From Silene latifolia (taxonomy: Eukaryota; Streptophyta; Magnoliopsida; Caryophyllales; Caryophyllaceae), in NCBI RefSeq assembly GCF_048544455.1, contig NC_133537.1, forward strand, positions 146,794,058 to 146,858,057: DNA of 64,000 bases, written 5' to 3'. The position numbers and the translations under genes were made by a program. The notes beneath the pieces are model-generated. The model searched no databases. It worked only from the letters and a program-made list of their open reading frames with translations, and was not told where the DNA came from. Position 1 is the first letter of the stretch; each line of letters begins with the position of its first letter. Shown in pieces: positions 32,048-44,302 of this stretch.

Positions 32048-32310
32048 GACTCGATCGAGTGGGTTTGATTCGATCGAGTGGGTACTTGTCGTTATTTTGA
32101 CCAGAATCGTGTTTTTGGGCACTCGATCGAGTACCTCGGGCACTCGATCGAGTATGGGGTCACTCGATCGAGTAGCCGGGCTACTCGGTCGAGTAAGTCG
32201 AAGATCGAAGGTCTGTTTGGGTTCGAGTCGGGGCACTCGATCGAGCATGTTGGGCACTCGATCGAGTAGCCTCAACTCGATCGAGTAGGTTCTGGTACTC
32301 GATCGAGTGG
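32048..32310. repeat. Palindromic CTCGATCGAG array in the LARD-2 interior
   Basis: Eight perfect cores and two or three near-perfect ones, flanked by variable bases (CACTCGATCGAGTA, CAACTCGATCGAGTAG). It lies outside the LTRs, so the array type expanded twice in one element. Confidence 0.85.
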
Positions 32311-35100
32311 GGTCTGTGCAGGTCATATGCGTATTTCGGGTCATATGTTTGTCTTTTGACATTCGTTGCATATTATGTTTAATTCAAAGGTGTTGTATTA
32401 CTTCTTTATGCATTGTTTTACGTATGTGTTGGTCTTGAAGCGTAAGTTACCCAATCTTATGATGTAAAGAGTGGCACTATGATGAGTATGAGTTCGGTGG
32501 GGAGGACATGAGTTATATGTGATTATGATAGATGGTGGAAAAAGAAAAGGAAGATTGGTATAGTTTATTGAGGCATGGCGCACGTTTTGCGAGACGGGAT
32601 GAGTGATATGATTGTGTGTTGAGTAATGTAAAAATAAGTGAATATAGACAAGGGATGATGTGAGTATAATGAACGTGAGAATGAAAAGATTGAAAGTAAG
32701 AATGTGGATAGTGGCGAGCTTGAGATGTGTAAAGAGTTAAGGAGGGAAATGGTTAGGAGTCGTGTGGGTTATGGATTTATGTAGTGAAAGTTCGTTTAAA
32801 GGGGTTGAGAAGAGTAATATATAGTGAACTTTGTGGAGACATGTCGCGAGGTGTATTTGTAGACAATGAGTGAGTTTGGGAGGTTTGGTTTATTAAAAGA
32901 TGAAACTCTTTGTGTGATTTCCTTGGGTAATTAACGGTATTAAATGAATTCCGATTTCTAGAGATGTAAAAAAGGGGATGCAATTGTTTGAACATTAAAC
33001 GTTGGTTCTATGGATAGATTAGTGGCAGGTATGAGTGATAGCATAATAAGAGAAGATCCATGGTAAGAAAGAGTGAGATGATGTCGGTAGAAAATAATGG
33101 AATTAAGTTTTGGAGCAACGAAGGGGTAACCTTGATTTCTAAAGAGTTAGCTAGAAGGAATAAGGAGTTGAACTATTAATTGGTATTATTGAGTGTAAAG
33201 AGAAAAGAAGGATAAAAGTAAGCCGAGGAAAATGTTCACCGGAGCTATGTGATATAAAGATAAGAAATCATCGAAATATGTGATGGTATCACGAGGATGT
33301 TAGCTAAAGGTTATATAGGAGTTTCAGGGCAACATGATTGGTAATGAGTTTCGAGGAATTAAGGGAGTAAGAAGTTGGTGGAGTATTGGCACGATACGAG
33401 ATATTTGGTGGAGAGTTGGATGACAATACAAATAAGATAGCATTGGAAATAATGTTGAGGTAATTTTGTGGATGGGTTTGATGTTCGTTATTTGCAATGT
33501 TAACCAAAAATGGTAGAAACACCATGTTATTTTGATATGAGTGTAAGAGATTTGATATACTGAGCGGTGGCATTGTGGTGTTATCACTAATGGCTAAGAG
33601 TGATGGAATATTAGAAAGGTAGCAATTCTAAAGAGGTTGATTTGGTAGGGACCTGATTGTTGTGTATGATTGTGAGAGGGTATAAGATGTGGTTAGATGA
33701 GGCGGACGCTATTAGTTGAATAGTGAAGGTGTGATTATATTTGGCAGGAAGTGATGGTTGTGCGAATGGGGGAATATGTTATGAGGGGCATATGAGTTAA
33801 ACTCGGGCGGCAGGTAACCTTTTTCGAGTGGTGACTTACGTGGTCATGATTGACTAGTTGGTTGTGATTACGGGTCTGTGATTTGTGTAAATGTTTGTGT
33901 GAGGTTCTGACCTCACAAGAAGGGGTATGGTATGATAATTATAAAATTGTTTTATGAATGTTCGGTAATATATATGTTGGACACGGTAATTTAATTTAAT
34001 GATATCCAAAAAGGTAATAATTTGATTGATTTGACATGGCTAGTTATAATTTTATGTGTATTGATAACACATGTGTATTTAGGAAATGGCGAGAGAGGAT
34101 GTTCATGAGATGCTTATCTGTTTATCCATATAATATGTTGCGTGGTGATTTAATAAAGTGGATTTGAGTAAGTTTTTCTTGTTTGAGAAGTTATGCTAAG
34201 TCAGTATTTATGGGAATTGTATGCAGTTGTGATGTCTATTGGTGTGGTTGTGGTGCCTCGGGTGGTGATCCGGGCATGGTACATAGTCTTTGTGATGCGG
34301 GTATTTTCGCACTACGGTGTGTGGTTGGTGGCGGTGTTGTGATGCCGTCACGGTTGTGGTGGAGTAGGCGGGATGATTATGATTCGGGTTTCGAAAGTAC
34401 ATACCAGTTATACATAGATTGTTGTTTTGTTTGATGTTGCTCTCTGCGAGTGTCGGTTTGTCTTTGATAGACGGTTGTCTTGCTTATTCATGTTTTCTTT
34501 ACCAGGTTAAGTTGGGAATGAGGTAGAGTATGATGTGAAATAGAGTTGTATATGTTTCGTTGTTGTCATGGGATAGTGATAATCTGTTGATGGGACACGG
34601 TTGTGAGAGGTTGTTACGGTAATTTTGATCTTGTTTTCTGATGAGACATCGGTAGACATGGTAATGGAAAATGATTCGTGGAACATGTGTTGTAATGATC
34701 GAAAGGCAGGTAGTTCATAATCTTTTGTTGAGACAGTGAGTGTAGGGTGTTGGGGAAATTAGTGTCATGTTAAGTTGTGTATGAATTTTGCGGTAATGAA
34801 AGAAAGAACTTGAGGATCTAGTGTGCGTGTACGTAACGAGTGCGGACCGTGAGTTATGCTTCGAGAGATAAGTGCCTTACGTAGAGAGGTATGTTGTTTG
34901 GCAGTAATAATGAAGAGTGGGTATGGTGATTTGCTACGAGTTTATGGTATAGGTTAGGTCTTGTTGCCGAATGAGTTGAGGAATGGGAAATGTTTATGTA
35001 TGGGAGCCTTGGATATAAGAATGGTGAGTGTTTGGTTTATAGACGGTTATCTTTGACATGTGGTGGTACGGAGGGTAATGAGATATAGATATGGTTTGGT
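32311..35100 (+). other. LARD-2 non-coding interior
   Basis: Long G/T-rich plus strand with no open frame above about 90 codons and no recognisable protein motif. Confidence 0.6.
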
Positions 35101-35108
35101 ATTAGTGA

Positions 35109-35707
35109 GTTACGAGGACGTAACATTTGTCTTAAGAGGAGTAGGATGCGATAAAACAGATTTTGATGGTTGTACATATGGTAATATATTCGGAAGTTGA
35201 GTCTTGATGTAGAATAAAAGATCGATTCGTGTTGTGGGTGATTTTATTAAAGGTCATGACCGTGCTTGTAGTAGCGTGATGTTTAGGAGTGTGAGAATAT
35301 TTCGCTAGTATTTGACGGTTGGATGATGAGGTTACGAGTGTGAGTAAACTTCGAGGACGAAGTTCCTTTTAAGGGTGGTAGAATGTAACATCCCGTTTGA
35401 TGTCTATGAGTGTCTTGGTATTGGATTTGATAGTTGATGATATTATGGAGCTAGCGGCATTAGAGGATGGTAGTTGGTTATGTATGGAGTTGGTGTCGTG
35501 AGAGATATATATGTGGTAGATACGATATAGTGAGTCATGTTGTGGAAGTAAACATAGTTGGTGGAGTGGGTGTTAAGAGTTCATGTTCTATGTTCGGTCG
35601 AGTTCTTGAGTCCTTAGCTAAGTTGTTGTGTCTTGGTCGAGTCCGTATGGTTGTTTTTATGTATGGGTTGAACTTCGGGGACGAAGTTCCTTTTAAGGAG
35701 GGAAGCC
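35109..35707 (+). other. LARD-2: three serial hairpin + purine tract + LTR-start modules
   Basis: Hairpins GTTACG/CGTAAC (loop AGGA) at 35109-35124; AACTTCG/CGAAGTT (loop AGGA) at 35347-35364, followed by AAGGGTGGTAGAA and TGTAACATCCCG at 35384; and GAACTTCG/CGAAGTTC (loop GGGA) at 35670-35689, followed by the true polypurine tract and LTR. Order and hairpin types match LARD-1. Confidence 0.7.
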
Positions 35708-37056
35708 TGTAATACTCCGTATTTATAAGTCTTGGGGTACTCTATCGAGTAGCCCTTACTCTGTCGAGTAAGGGTAAGTTGCGAGATAAAATAGTTTCGA
35801 CTGTTGGGTACTCGATCGAGTAGTGGGGTACTCGATCGAGTAAGGGGTACTCGATCGAGTACCTTGGGTACTCGATCGAGTGTCCGGTTTTACGGGGAGT
35901 TTTCTCGGGTTTGTTAATTATGCGATTAAGGTATTTAAACATAGTCGTCATTGTTTTAAATCACTTTTACAAAACCTAAAACCCGGTTTAAGAGAGAAAG
36001 CAACAAGTTCATCTTCCTAATCGCATCCTTAGCAATTCCGGAGTTCGACGGTCGAGTTCTTGTCGTTATTCGTATCGTTGAGTTCCCTGCGTCGAGGGTA
36101 AGCTTTTAATATAATTTTTATAATGTTTTGTTAAGTTTGGTTAAACCCTAATTTAGAGATTGGGGTTTTGTGTGTAGTTTGTGATGTGTAGCCTCTATGT
36201 GTTATATGATAGGAGGAGGGTTCGTAGAAGAGACTTTTGATACAAATTTGTTGATACCGTCTCCGATCATTTGTTGTGCTTTCCGGGTAGGATTTCCTAC
36301 TCGGTATTAGTCCCATAATGGGATGATTGTTGATGTGTTGAGATTGATTGTTTGATATAGTAATTGTATTGTGACTGTTGTGATTGTGATTGTGATTGTA
36401 ATTGTTGTCTATGGTTCTCGAGATGCGTTCTCGGTGAGTGGAGTCACTTGCGGGAGTGGCTTCACGCCCTAGTTTCGCCCTTCGTGGAACCCGCCACGGA
36501 AGGGGATGTGCACATTAATGGGGACAAGGTTATCGCTCGGTATGATGAGCGGGGCTTAGGTGGGAACGGCTGCGGTCCCCCATCGGTAGTCGGTGGGGGT
36601 CGTGATTGAGATGATTGGAATTGGTTGGTGGTGTGTGTGTGAGTTAAGTGTCTGTTTATCTTATTGTTGATATATGTATTGAATTGTGTGATTAGTAATT
36701 GACCCGTTTAAATGTTTTAAAACTGTGGTGATCCATTCGGGGTGGTGAGCGTTATTGAGCGGGTGTGATATGACGCGTATGGGATAGCTGGGATGAGTCA
36801 TCACGTGGCGGTTAGAAGTATTCATTTGTGTCGACGAAGTCTAGTAGCTTTGATAGTTTTTTAGTGTAGACCGTATGAGAACCTTGTAATTCCTTTTATT
36901 AGTTTTGGTTTGAACATGTAATCACTTAATCTATAATTACTTTAAAAGTACGTTTCTTTATTGTCTTATGATATTCAGTACCTCGGGCAACCGAGATGGT
37001 AGTATCCTTATACCTGAGTGGTCCTGGTAAGGCACTTGGAGTATGGGGGTGTTACA
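35708..37056 (+). repeat. LARD-2 3' LTR
   Basis: Second LTR copy. It contains four perfect CTCGATCGAG palindromes at about 35816-35881 and is followed by AGCGG. Confidence 0.9.
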
Positions 37057-37157
37057 AGCGGTTACTTATGATAGCTCACCAGGCTGTGTACATGGCCCAC
37101 AGATCAACACGGGTCCTTTATAGCGCATTTTGTCCTCACTTATGCGCATCCCGGAAA

Positions 37158-37221
37158 CCTTCCCAGGAGGTCACCCATCCTAAGACTACTCCCAGTCAAG
37201 CACGCTTAACTTTGGAGTTCT
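37158..37221 (-). ncRNA. 5S rRNA-like promoter segment in the Cassandra 5' LTR
   Basis: Essentially the same segment as 29538-29601, located in the half of the 5' LTR that lies right of LARD-2. Confidence 0.8.
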
Positions 37222-37342
37222 TTCGCATGGATGACCATAAAAGAAAGTGCACTTTGTTGATATGAGTAGTACTTCCAATCCCTTTAAGCACTAGTCATTT
37301 AAGCCTATCACTGGACCTCTTCAATTACCGTGGGGTGCTACA

Positions 37343-40300
37343 GTAAACTATATACAATGTTCCTTCTTCTAAGTTTCGGGGACGAAACTTCTTAAAAGGA
37401 GGGATGATTGTAACATCCCGTAAATTTGAAGACCTTTATTATATTTTAAAAGTAATATTTTAATCTATTTTAATTTTATATTAATTTATTTGAAATAAAA
37501 TTTATTTGATAAAATATAATCTTATTTTATTTTGAAGAAATGTAATTATTTTTGATAATTTAGAAATGTTTAAAAGTGATTTAAACTATATTTAAACCTT
37601 TTCCCTTGATAAAATAGATTTCGGATAAAAGTCGTAAAATTGGGATTTTCCCATTTCTTACGGTCGTTGGGTAAACGAGTTCGGATATTGGGCATATGAG
37701 TACTTAATCTTTTAGTAAAATCGTGTTTAAGAACTTTAATTTTCTCGGAAATCGCGTTCGACGAATATTTCTAATTTCCGTCGAAACGAACCAAAACGTA
37801 AACAATTGAAACTCACCCAAACACCCTACCCAAACCATGCACCCTCCATCCTCCATGGGTCTTCTCTTCATCTTTCATTTCCTCAATTCTCATTCTATCA
37901 CTTCCTTCTTCCAAACACCAAATTCATCTCAAAAATCCTCCTTACAATCCCTAAATCCACCATAACTTCTTCATTTCTCCACCAAATCGCATAAAAATTA
38001 TATATTCGGAATCCTCTCTTCAATCCTCACCTACTAATAAGCTTTATTTTCATTTCCCCCAATTTTTGTTTAAGGCTCATCTTTTAGGGTTTTCGAATTT
38101 AAGCTTAATAATTGTGTTTTTGTTGTTCTTATAGGTGAAGAATATGAAGATGAGTTAGGAGACTCATATATTGTAGAAGATGATGCATAATTTTGGGTTT
38201 TATAACCTTTCTTAAGTTATTACTTGTCTCTTTGCTAGCTTAAGGTAACTATTCCGAGTTACTCGACGAATTAATGTCACATTAGTAGTTGTATTTGTTG
38301 TTTGTTGTTGTTGTTGTTGTTGTTTGTTGTTATTTGAGACGATCTTGTTGATAAATGAATGAATGGAGTAAGATGAGTATGCTTATGTTTAATTTATGTT
38401 ACCCATTTGTATATTATTGTTTGGAACAAATTTGGATGAGGAATTATGTGTTGTGACAAGTCCGCGTGTTGGCTGGAACGCGTCAAGACGGACCGAGACG
38501 GTTTCAATGTTTCCAAAAATATGATAGATTGAACGACATCGAAAAATTAGGTGGTTTAGCCACTTGAATCACTCAATTCGGAGTCCGTATGAGTAAATGG
38601 CGTCGTTTTATCGATTAAAATTTATAGAAAAGTTTACCCTTGTGTGAGACGGTTATTTATGCTATTTTATTATGCGAGAATTTTGTGGAATTAGTTATTT
38701 TGTAAGTTGGAATATTTTTCTTTATGTTGATAGTGTTCACATGATAGAAATTGGAAATAGCATGAGAATGATATTGTGATGAATTTTGTGATTTGGGCCA
38801 AAGTAGGCTAAGACTCTGAGTTGGGCCAGATTGACCGAACGAGTTTGGTCAAACTAGGTTTAAACCGATCAGCCTCGATTTGACCGATGACCCGTCGCGG
38901 GACTCGGGTCGAGGGTTTGTCTTTGAGGTGAGATTGGTTATTATTGGATGTTTTATGTTATGCCTTGATATTTGTAATTATCATTTCACATGTTGGTTGT
39001 TGGATGCTTTGGATGCCTTATGCTTGAGTCTTGTTGCCTCTCTGCCATTTTAGCTTGTTCTCATGGATTATGGTACTGTTGGTTAGCTGAAATTTGGATT
39101 ATTATTGATATTGGAGATATTGTTGGATTGTCAGCTGAATATGCTCTTGCGTAGTCTTTCATATGCTAGGGTGTGTATGATCATTTGTGTGTGTGCAAGT
39201 TTGGACTCTTTGCCCCTCTTATGGTTAATTGGGTGTCCTACTTGTCTTGTGTGGTGTGGGCTAAAGTATTCAAGCTGGGACTATGTCCTAGGTGAGTATT
39301 TCGGCCTTCGTCATAGATAGGCCCTTATAGTCTTTGACGAGTGTATGTTCACAGCTTAATAGACTTTGTGTCTTAGCTTGGTGGGCTTATATCCAAGTTA
39401 GGGCATGACCTCCTAACGTACTCTTAGAAGTATGTGGTCAGCTTAAGTACTAGCCAACCCTTTGGTGGACTCCTTAGGGGTACTCATGTGTGTGATCATG
39501 GGTCTTGGATGCGGTACTTTCCGCATGTCGCTAGGTCTGCGCAGGTTTAGGACTAGGGTGTTTACCTTACTTCGTGGTATAGACTCGGGAGTTCTGAGTG
39601 ACTATTGACTGTACTAGGAACTTATGCCTGTCTCTAGATATATTGTCCTTTCTTGTTGATGATTCTATGAAACATAGAAGGTGAGATGCAAGTCGGCTAT
39701 GGTTGATAGAGTTTGGATTCCTGGATGTTATGTGATTCACATGATAGTGTAGTATGAGTCGGTCTAGTATTCATATGCTAGGACTATGTGTTGTTATATT
39801 GTTGTTCACATGATGAGTACGATTGTCTAACATCTATATGCTAAGGCTATGTGTTATTCATATTCATATTATTATGTTTACATGTTATATTAATTATGAC
39901 ATTTCGTCATTTGGGAGAACTCGGAGTTACTCCCACCGACCGTGGCTTTCGTATTTGTATAAAATGCGATTGACAGGTAGGTGATGCATATATGGGGTAC
40001 ATGGACGAGCTAGCGAGCAAAGTAACCTTGGGACCTAGATTGGCTTTATTTTATTGTGACCCTTAAACACTTTTTATGTCATATACTTTTTAGGGACATA
40101 TGTCTCCCTTTTTCATATTTGGGTTGTATAACTTTGTTTCGCGACTTTAGCGATATTTTATTTATGAGATTCATTTTAGACCTTGCATGTTTGACACCTT
40201 CCCATGTGGATATTTTTATAACAGGTTCATGTTTCGTTTTCGGTTTTAAAAATTACAGGTTTTTACCCAAATGAACCTATTACAAACATATCCATGCAGT

Positions 40301-40351
40301 TTTTATCTAGAATTACGTGTTTACTTTTCCGCAATAAATGAGGGTGTCACA
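37343..40351 (+). mobile_element. 3' end and LTR of a third gypsy-type element
   Basis: 37371-37390 is another pre-LTR hairpin (AAGTTTCG/CGAAACTT, loop GGGA), followed by AAAAGGAGGGATGA and an LTR of about 2.9 kb from TGTAACATCCCG (37409) to GAGGGTGTCACA (40351). No 5' LTR is visible. Near its end the LTR has GGAGAACTCGGAGTTACTCC and GAGCTAGCGAGCAAAG, which have counterparts in the solo LTR at 55945-59736. Confidence 0.65.
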
Positions 40352-40574
40352 GTTATTGAATTGGTTAGGTTTTGAGAGAGAGAGAGAGAGAGAAAAAAGG
40401 GGAGAATTTTCTTTTCTTTTTTGTGTTCAAGATGAAGGTTAGGATTGGAAATTTGAGTTAAATTGTGTGGGATTAAGTAAAATTAAGTGCGGGATTTAGC
40501 AAATACGTTAACTTTATTAAAAAAAATGGTTATTAGGTCTTACTATTTACATCTTATGTCTAATCATTTATTTA
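40352..40574. other. Spacer with a (GA)n microsatellite
   Basis: GA repeat at about 40374-40393; otherwise AT-rich and unassigned. Confidence 0.5.
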
Positions 40575-40790
40575 GATATGATCAAAGTCAAAACAACTTA
40601 TTTAAGAGACGCAAAAGATGTTGGGTTGATACTTAAGTTCCAAGGATGCCTCATATTTATATTCATAAGACCACAACATCTTATGTTAATCTTTCGATGT
40701 GTGATAATTCTACGATGTGTGATAATTCTATTATTTTTATATAATTCTACATTATTTTTCAATGTGGGACATATAACATACTAAGAAGTA
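40575..40790 (-). mobile_element. Composite Helitron-like repeat, copy II, part 3
   Basis: On the minus strand this matches the tail of copy I (around 20600-20760: GTCCCACATTG box, AACCCAACATCTTTTGCGTC). It ends at the LINE insertion, whose 16-bp target duplication AACATACTAAGAAGTA is 40775-40790. Confidence 0.6.
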
Positions 40791-40894
40791 ATAAATGTCT
40801 TTAAGAACGGAATTAGAGAGATAGAGAGAAAGTCTGCGATAATAATCCCCTTTTCTGAAACCCTAAATTTTGATTTTGTTGATTAGATTTTGCA

Positions 40895-42187
40895 ATGGCT
40901 CGATCTAAAAAAACACAAAAAACTTCAAAAAAATCACAGAATTCTGGGAATAAATTGAAATGAAGATATAGTGTACTTGAGGAGGAATTATTAGAGGATG
41001 GAGAGACGATTCAGCTCACTTCGAAAAATCCTGCGAGGTGTCTTCTCCCGTATGATATCGAGTTGGACCTTGCTGATATCCCTGAGGAAATCGAGGAGGA
41101 GCTGGATGCTAAAATCACTCAGAATGAGGATGGCACTTAGACATAGGTGATGTGTAAGAAACTTAAGCAGCAGATGCAAAAATCTGGACCCAAGACGTCT
41201 TCTAAGGTATTAGTTCAACTCTCTGAGGATGATGTTGCTCCTGAGATAAATTACTGGAAAACTTCTCTTTTATGTTATATTTTAGGAGCGAACCCTCCAT
41301 GGAATGTGATTGATGGATTTATTAGGAGAGTCTGGAGTAAATTTGATGTTGATAAGGTGTCTTTTACGCCAAATGGTATCTTCTTAGTGCGATTCAAAAC
41401 CCTTGAGATGCAACAAAAAGCCTTGAAGTATGACCAACTCATGTTTGATAACAAGCCTGTCATTATCCATGGATGGAGTGCAGATGCTGAGTTAGTCAAG
41501 CAAGAGATTGCTAATGTTCCCATCCAGATTAAATTGATAGGGCTTGAGTTAAAATTCTGGGGTAAGAATGCTTTGAAGAAAATCAGTGGTATAATAGGAG
41601 AATTTATGAGATGTGATGAGGCTACAGAACATAAGACGCTGCTCAATTATGCCAAGGTTCTTGTCAAGGTGTCTATGTCATAAAGCTTTCCTAATTCTAT
41701 TGAGTTTATGGATGAGAAAGGGAGTGTGTAGAAAGTTAAGGTGGAATATGATTGGCTTCCCATTTTATGCTCCCAATGTAAAGGAATGGGACATTTGGCA
41801 GTAAATTGCAGAAAACCTGATGATAAGGTCAAGGTCAAACCAAAGGTTGTAACTAAACAGGTTTGGAGACCAGTGGTGAAACCTATGGTTGAGAAAGCAC
41901 ATGTCCTTAATCCTATGAAACTTGCAGCTGAACCAAAAAGGACTGAATCTCTTGTGCTGGCCACCCCTAAAGTTCATGGAACAGTCTCTACCCGAGTTAG
42001 AATTCTTACCAGAATAAACTCTCAGAATGGTATAGAGACTGTGCCAGGAAAAACAACTTTTATAGAAGTATTTAACAGTGCTATTCATAAATCTGTCCAG
42101 ATGGCTAAGGGGGGACTGAGCAGTGGGAGAAACCGAGTGGGAAAGTTAGTTGAAGAAGGCTCAAATTTCAGAAAGGATAATGGATAA
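40895..42187 (+). pseudogene. LINE ORF1 (DUF4283 and CCHC zinc knuckle), five premature stops
   Basis: One frame runs from ATG at 40895 to TAA at 42185-42187 (430 codons). It begins MARSKKTQKTSKKSQ, a basic nucleic-acid-binding tail. The middle part (41147-41683) has the DUF4283 pattern: WKTSLLCYILGANPPW, FIRRVW, FLVRFKTLEMQQKAL and PVIIHGW. A zinc knuckle CSQCKGMGHLAVNC (CX2CX4HX4C) follows. In-frame stops lie at 40961, 41138, 41144, 41681 and 41729; none shifts the frame. TGA and TAG or TAA can arise from CGA, CAG or CAA by C-to-T change, as expected of a methylated copy (inference). ORF1 proteins bind LINE RNA. Confidence 0.85.
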
Positions 42188-43076
42188 TATCGGATTCTGG
42201 AATGTAAGGGGTCTGAATAGCCTAAATAAGCAAAAAGAGGTCAAATGGTTTATGCATAATAGTAATATAGAGCTATTTGGATTGGTTGAAACAAAAGTGC
42301 AAAGTAATAATTGGTTGACAATCAGGAATAATATTTGCTCTTCATGGGCTATTTGTACTAATAATAGCAAGCATAAAGGTGGTAGAGTGTGGGTATTATG
42401 GAATCCTCAGTGTTTTGATGTGAGTATTGAGGATATAACTAGTCAAACAATACATGCTTTTGTGAAGGATAAAATGAATAATAGAGAGTACTGGCTTACA
42501 TATGTGTATGGATTTAATGATCAGACTATGAGGGGTGCCTTATGGAAAAGTCTTAAAAAATACAATGATATCTCCAAGGATGCTTGGGCCTTGGGGGGAG
42601 ATTTGAATAATGTTTTAAGCTTCCAAGAAAGGATAGGAGGAGAGGTTACAATAGCTGAAATTCAGCCTTTCCAGGACTGTGTTGATTACTGCCAACTTCA
42701 GGATATTAAGGCTGTTGGATCTTACTTCACTTGGAATAACAAGCAGAGGGTAGACACAAGGAAATATGGTAGATTAGATAGATTTTTGGTGAATGGAGAA
42801 TGGTTAAATAAATTCCCTGAGGCCTATGCAAATTTTATGCCTGGGGGTCTATTTAATCATTGTCCTTGTGTGGTGAGTTTTGGAGAGAAGGAACAGAGAA
42901 AGAAATCCCCATTTAAGTATTATAATATGTGGTCACTTAGCCCTGATTTTAGTAAGATTGTTGAGGATCAGTGGGGAGTTCATGTGGATGGTACTTTAAT
43001 GTACCAGTTGGTTGTGAAGCTGAAAAATTTGAAGGGTAAGTTGAGGAGACTGAACAAGGAGAGTTTTAATGACATT
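42180..43076 (+). pseudogene. LINE ORF2, part 1: AP-type endonuclease
   Basis: Starts MDNIGFWNVRGLN at 42180, overlapping the ORF1 end by 8 bases in another frame. Endonuclease motifs: NVRGL, LVETKV, GGRVWVLWNP, YVYGFND, GGDLNN, YGRLDRFLVN and FNHCPC. The last corresponds to the catalytic SDH-type motif, here with Asn where Asp is expected. The frame is cut between ATT and GAG by the copia insertion and resumes at 51898 with ENTTAITCMALNQ. Confidence 0.85.
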
Positions 43077-44292
43077 TGAAAGATCATAGACCCTAATTAG
43101 ACACTCTAATTAAATGTCAAATTATCTCATAACTTTAGTTTATGTGATCTATGTAACATGCACGCAATATAAAAGCATATTAATATAAAAGAAGAGGAAA
43201 ACAATTTTTCCTTACATTGAGAAATGGTAGTATTTGGGCACAACCAAGATCACCCATATTGGTTGTTCTTGAGCTTAAAATAAATGGCAAGATCCTCTAT
43301 CTTCAAGTGTCCAAAATAGAACACCTCCTTTCTTAAGCACCCAAGAACTTACCCAACAACCTTACTAATATTAACTAGATATTAATAAGATTACCCTTGA
43401 TAATATGTAAATATTACTAACAATATTAGTAATAATTTTGTTTACTAACATCTTAGTAAATTATGGTTTTAGAGAGAAAGACCAACAAGCTTTTCACATG
43501 CAAATACACAAAATGAAGTAGTGTGTAAAAATGAGCAATTGTTGGTCCATAAAGAGGAGGAAAACTGGGTGGGAGTTGGTGGAGTGAGGGAGTGTACTTG
43601 TTTTTATTTTTGTCCAATCTTATATCACATGCATATGATCATAAGATGACTTATGGAAGAAACAACAAGTAAAGTGAAATGATTATGTCTATAATCATCC
43701 ACTACACTCCATTTACACAGTCCAATGTCCCATTTAAGGGTCCATTTTGGTTCTTATATTTGTCGCACAAATACGTGTAAATTTTATTTAAACATCGTAT
43801 CATGTTTAAATGCTTCCAATTAATTTCGTCTAAATCACTCCGTAAATATATGTGTACCGCTACACATATAGTTTATGTACCAATACTAATCACATTAGTC
43901 AATTAGTACTAATTTAATAATTAACTGCTTAATCATTAATTCCCGTCTCAAATAATTTATTATTTAATTATCGCATAATTAAATAGTAATTTCCTCACCT
44001 CGAGTTCACAACTCGATATCTCTCTTTTAGTCATTTTATCAAGGGACTAATTTAAATTGTATCTCATACAATTAATTAGCTTTCGTGTTGGGGCTCGTTC
44101 CTTTAGGTGTGACCGAAAGGGATCAGTTGAACACCGCCGTCTCACGACAGTAACGTCAAACCCTAGTTGGCCAACCGTTACCGATATACGTTGATCAGCT
44201 GACTAGTATTGCCAATGAATATCCCATGCATATTCCTTAATGAGATTTAATAATATTATCTCGCACTATTATAGAGGACAAATACTCCAACA
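43077..44292 (-). repeat. Copia-type 3' LTR
   Basis: Aligns with 50655-51894. It lacks about 23 bp (ATCAATCTAATCGACT region) present in the other copy near 51605-51627. Confidence 0.88.
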
Positions 44293-44302
44293 ATCTCCCA
44301 CT

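Larger units (their letters stand above)
29932..37056 (+). mobile_element. LARD-2: complete non-autonomous LTR element nested in Cassandra
   Basis: LTRs 29932-31281 and 35708-37056 (about 1350 bp) begin TGTAATACTCCG and end GGGGTGTTACA. Five-bp duplications AGCGG lie at 29927-29931 and 37057-37061. A primer site TGGTATCAGAGC lies at 31284-31295, and a purine tract (TTTTAAGGAGGGAAG) comes just before 35708. The 4.4-kb interior has no gag or pol. LTR ends, primer site, leader and terminal modules all resemble LARD-1, so the two are related families. Both LTRs and the interior carry arrays of a TACTCGATCGAGTA palindrome. Confidence 0.9.
29408..37342 (-). mobile_element. Cassandra-type TRIM element (minus), split by LARD-2
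   Basis: Its 3' LTR is 29408-29722 (315 bp), its interior 29723-29897 (175 bp), and its 5' LTR is 29898-29931 plus 37062-37342 (also 315 bp once LARD-2 and one AGCGG copy are removed). On the minus strand the LTRs run from TGTAGCACC to GGGTGTTACA; a primer site TGGTATCAGAGC (plus 29884-29895) follows the 5' LTR and a G-rich purine tract precedes the 3' LTR. Each LTR holds a 5S rRNA-like segment, the hallmark of Cassandra elements. The expected outer 5-bp duplication was not seen (ATTAT at 29403-29407 against GTAAA at 37343-37347). Confidence 0.85.

Noticed and set aside
29724..32371. Open frames rich in SIEY, RSST or DRVP repeats
   Set aside because: Translations of the CTCGATCGAG palindrome arrays in LARD-2.
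35467..35712. 81-codon frame with NFGDEVPFKEGS
   Set aside because: It overlaps the pre-LTR hairpin and purine tract of LARD-2; could be a relic of a coding tail in an autonomous relative but is not a gene here.
41275..41964. Minus-strand open frames of 105-123 codons in the LINE
   Set aside because: Shadows of ORF1, which has clear domain motifs on the plus strand.
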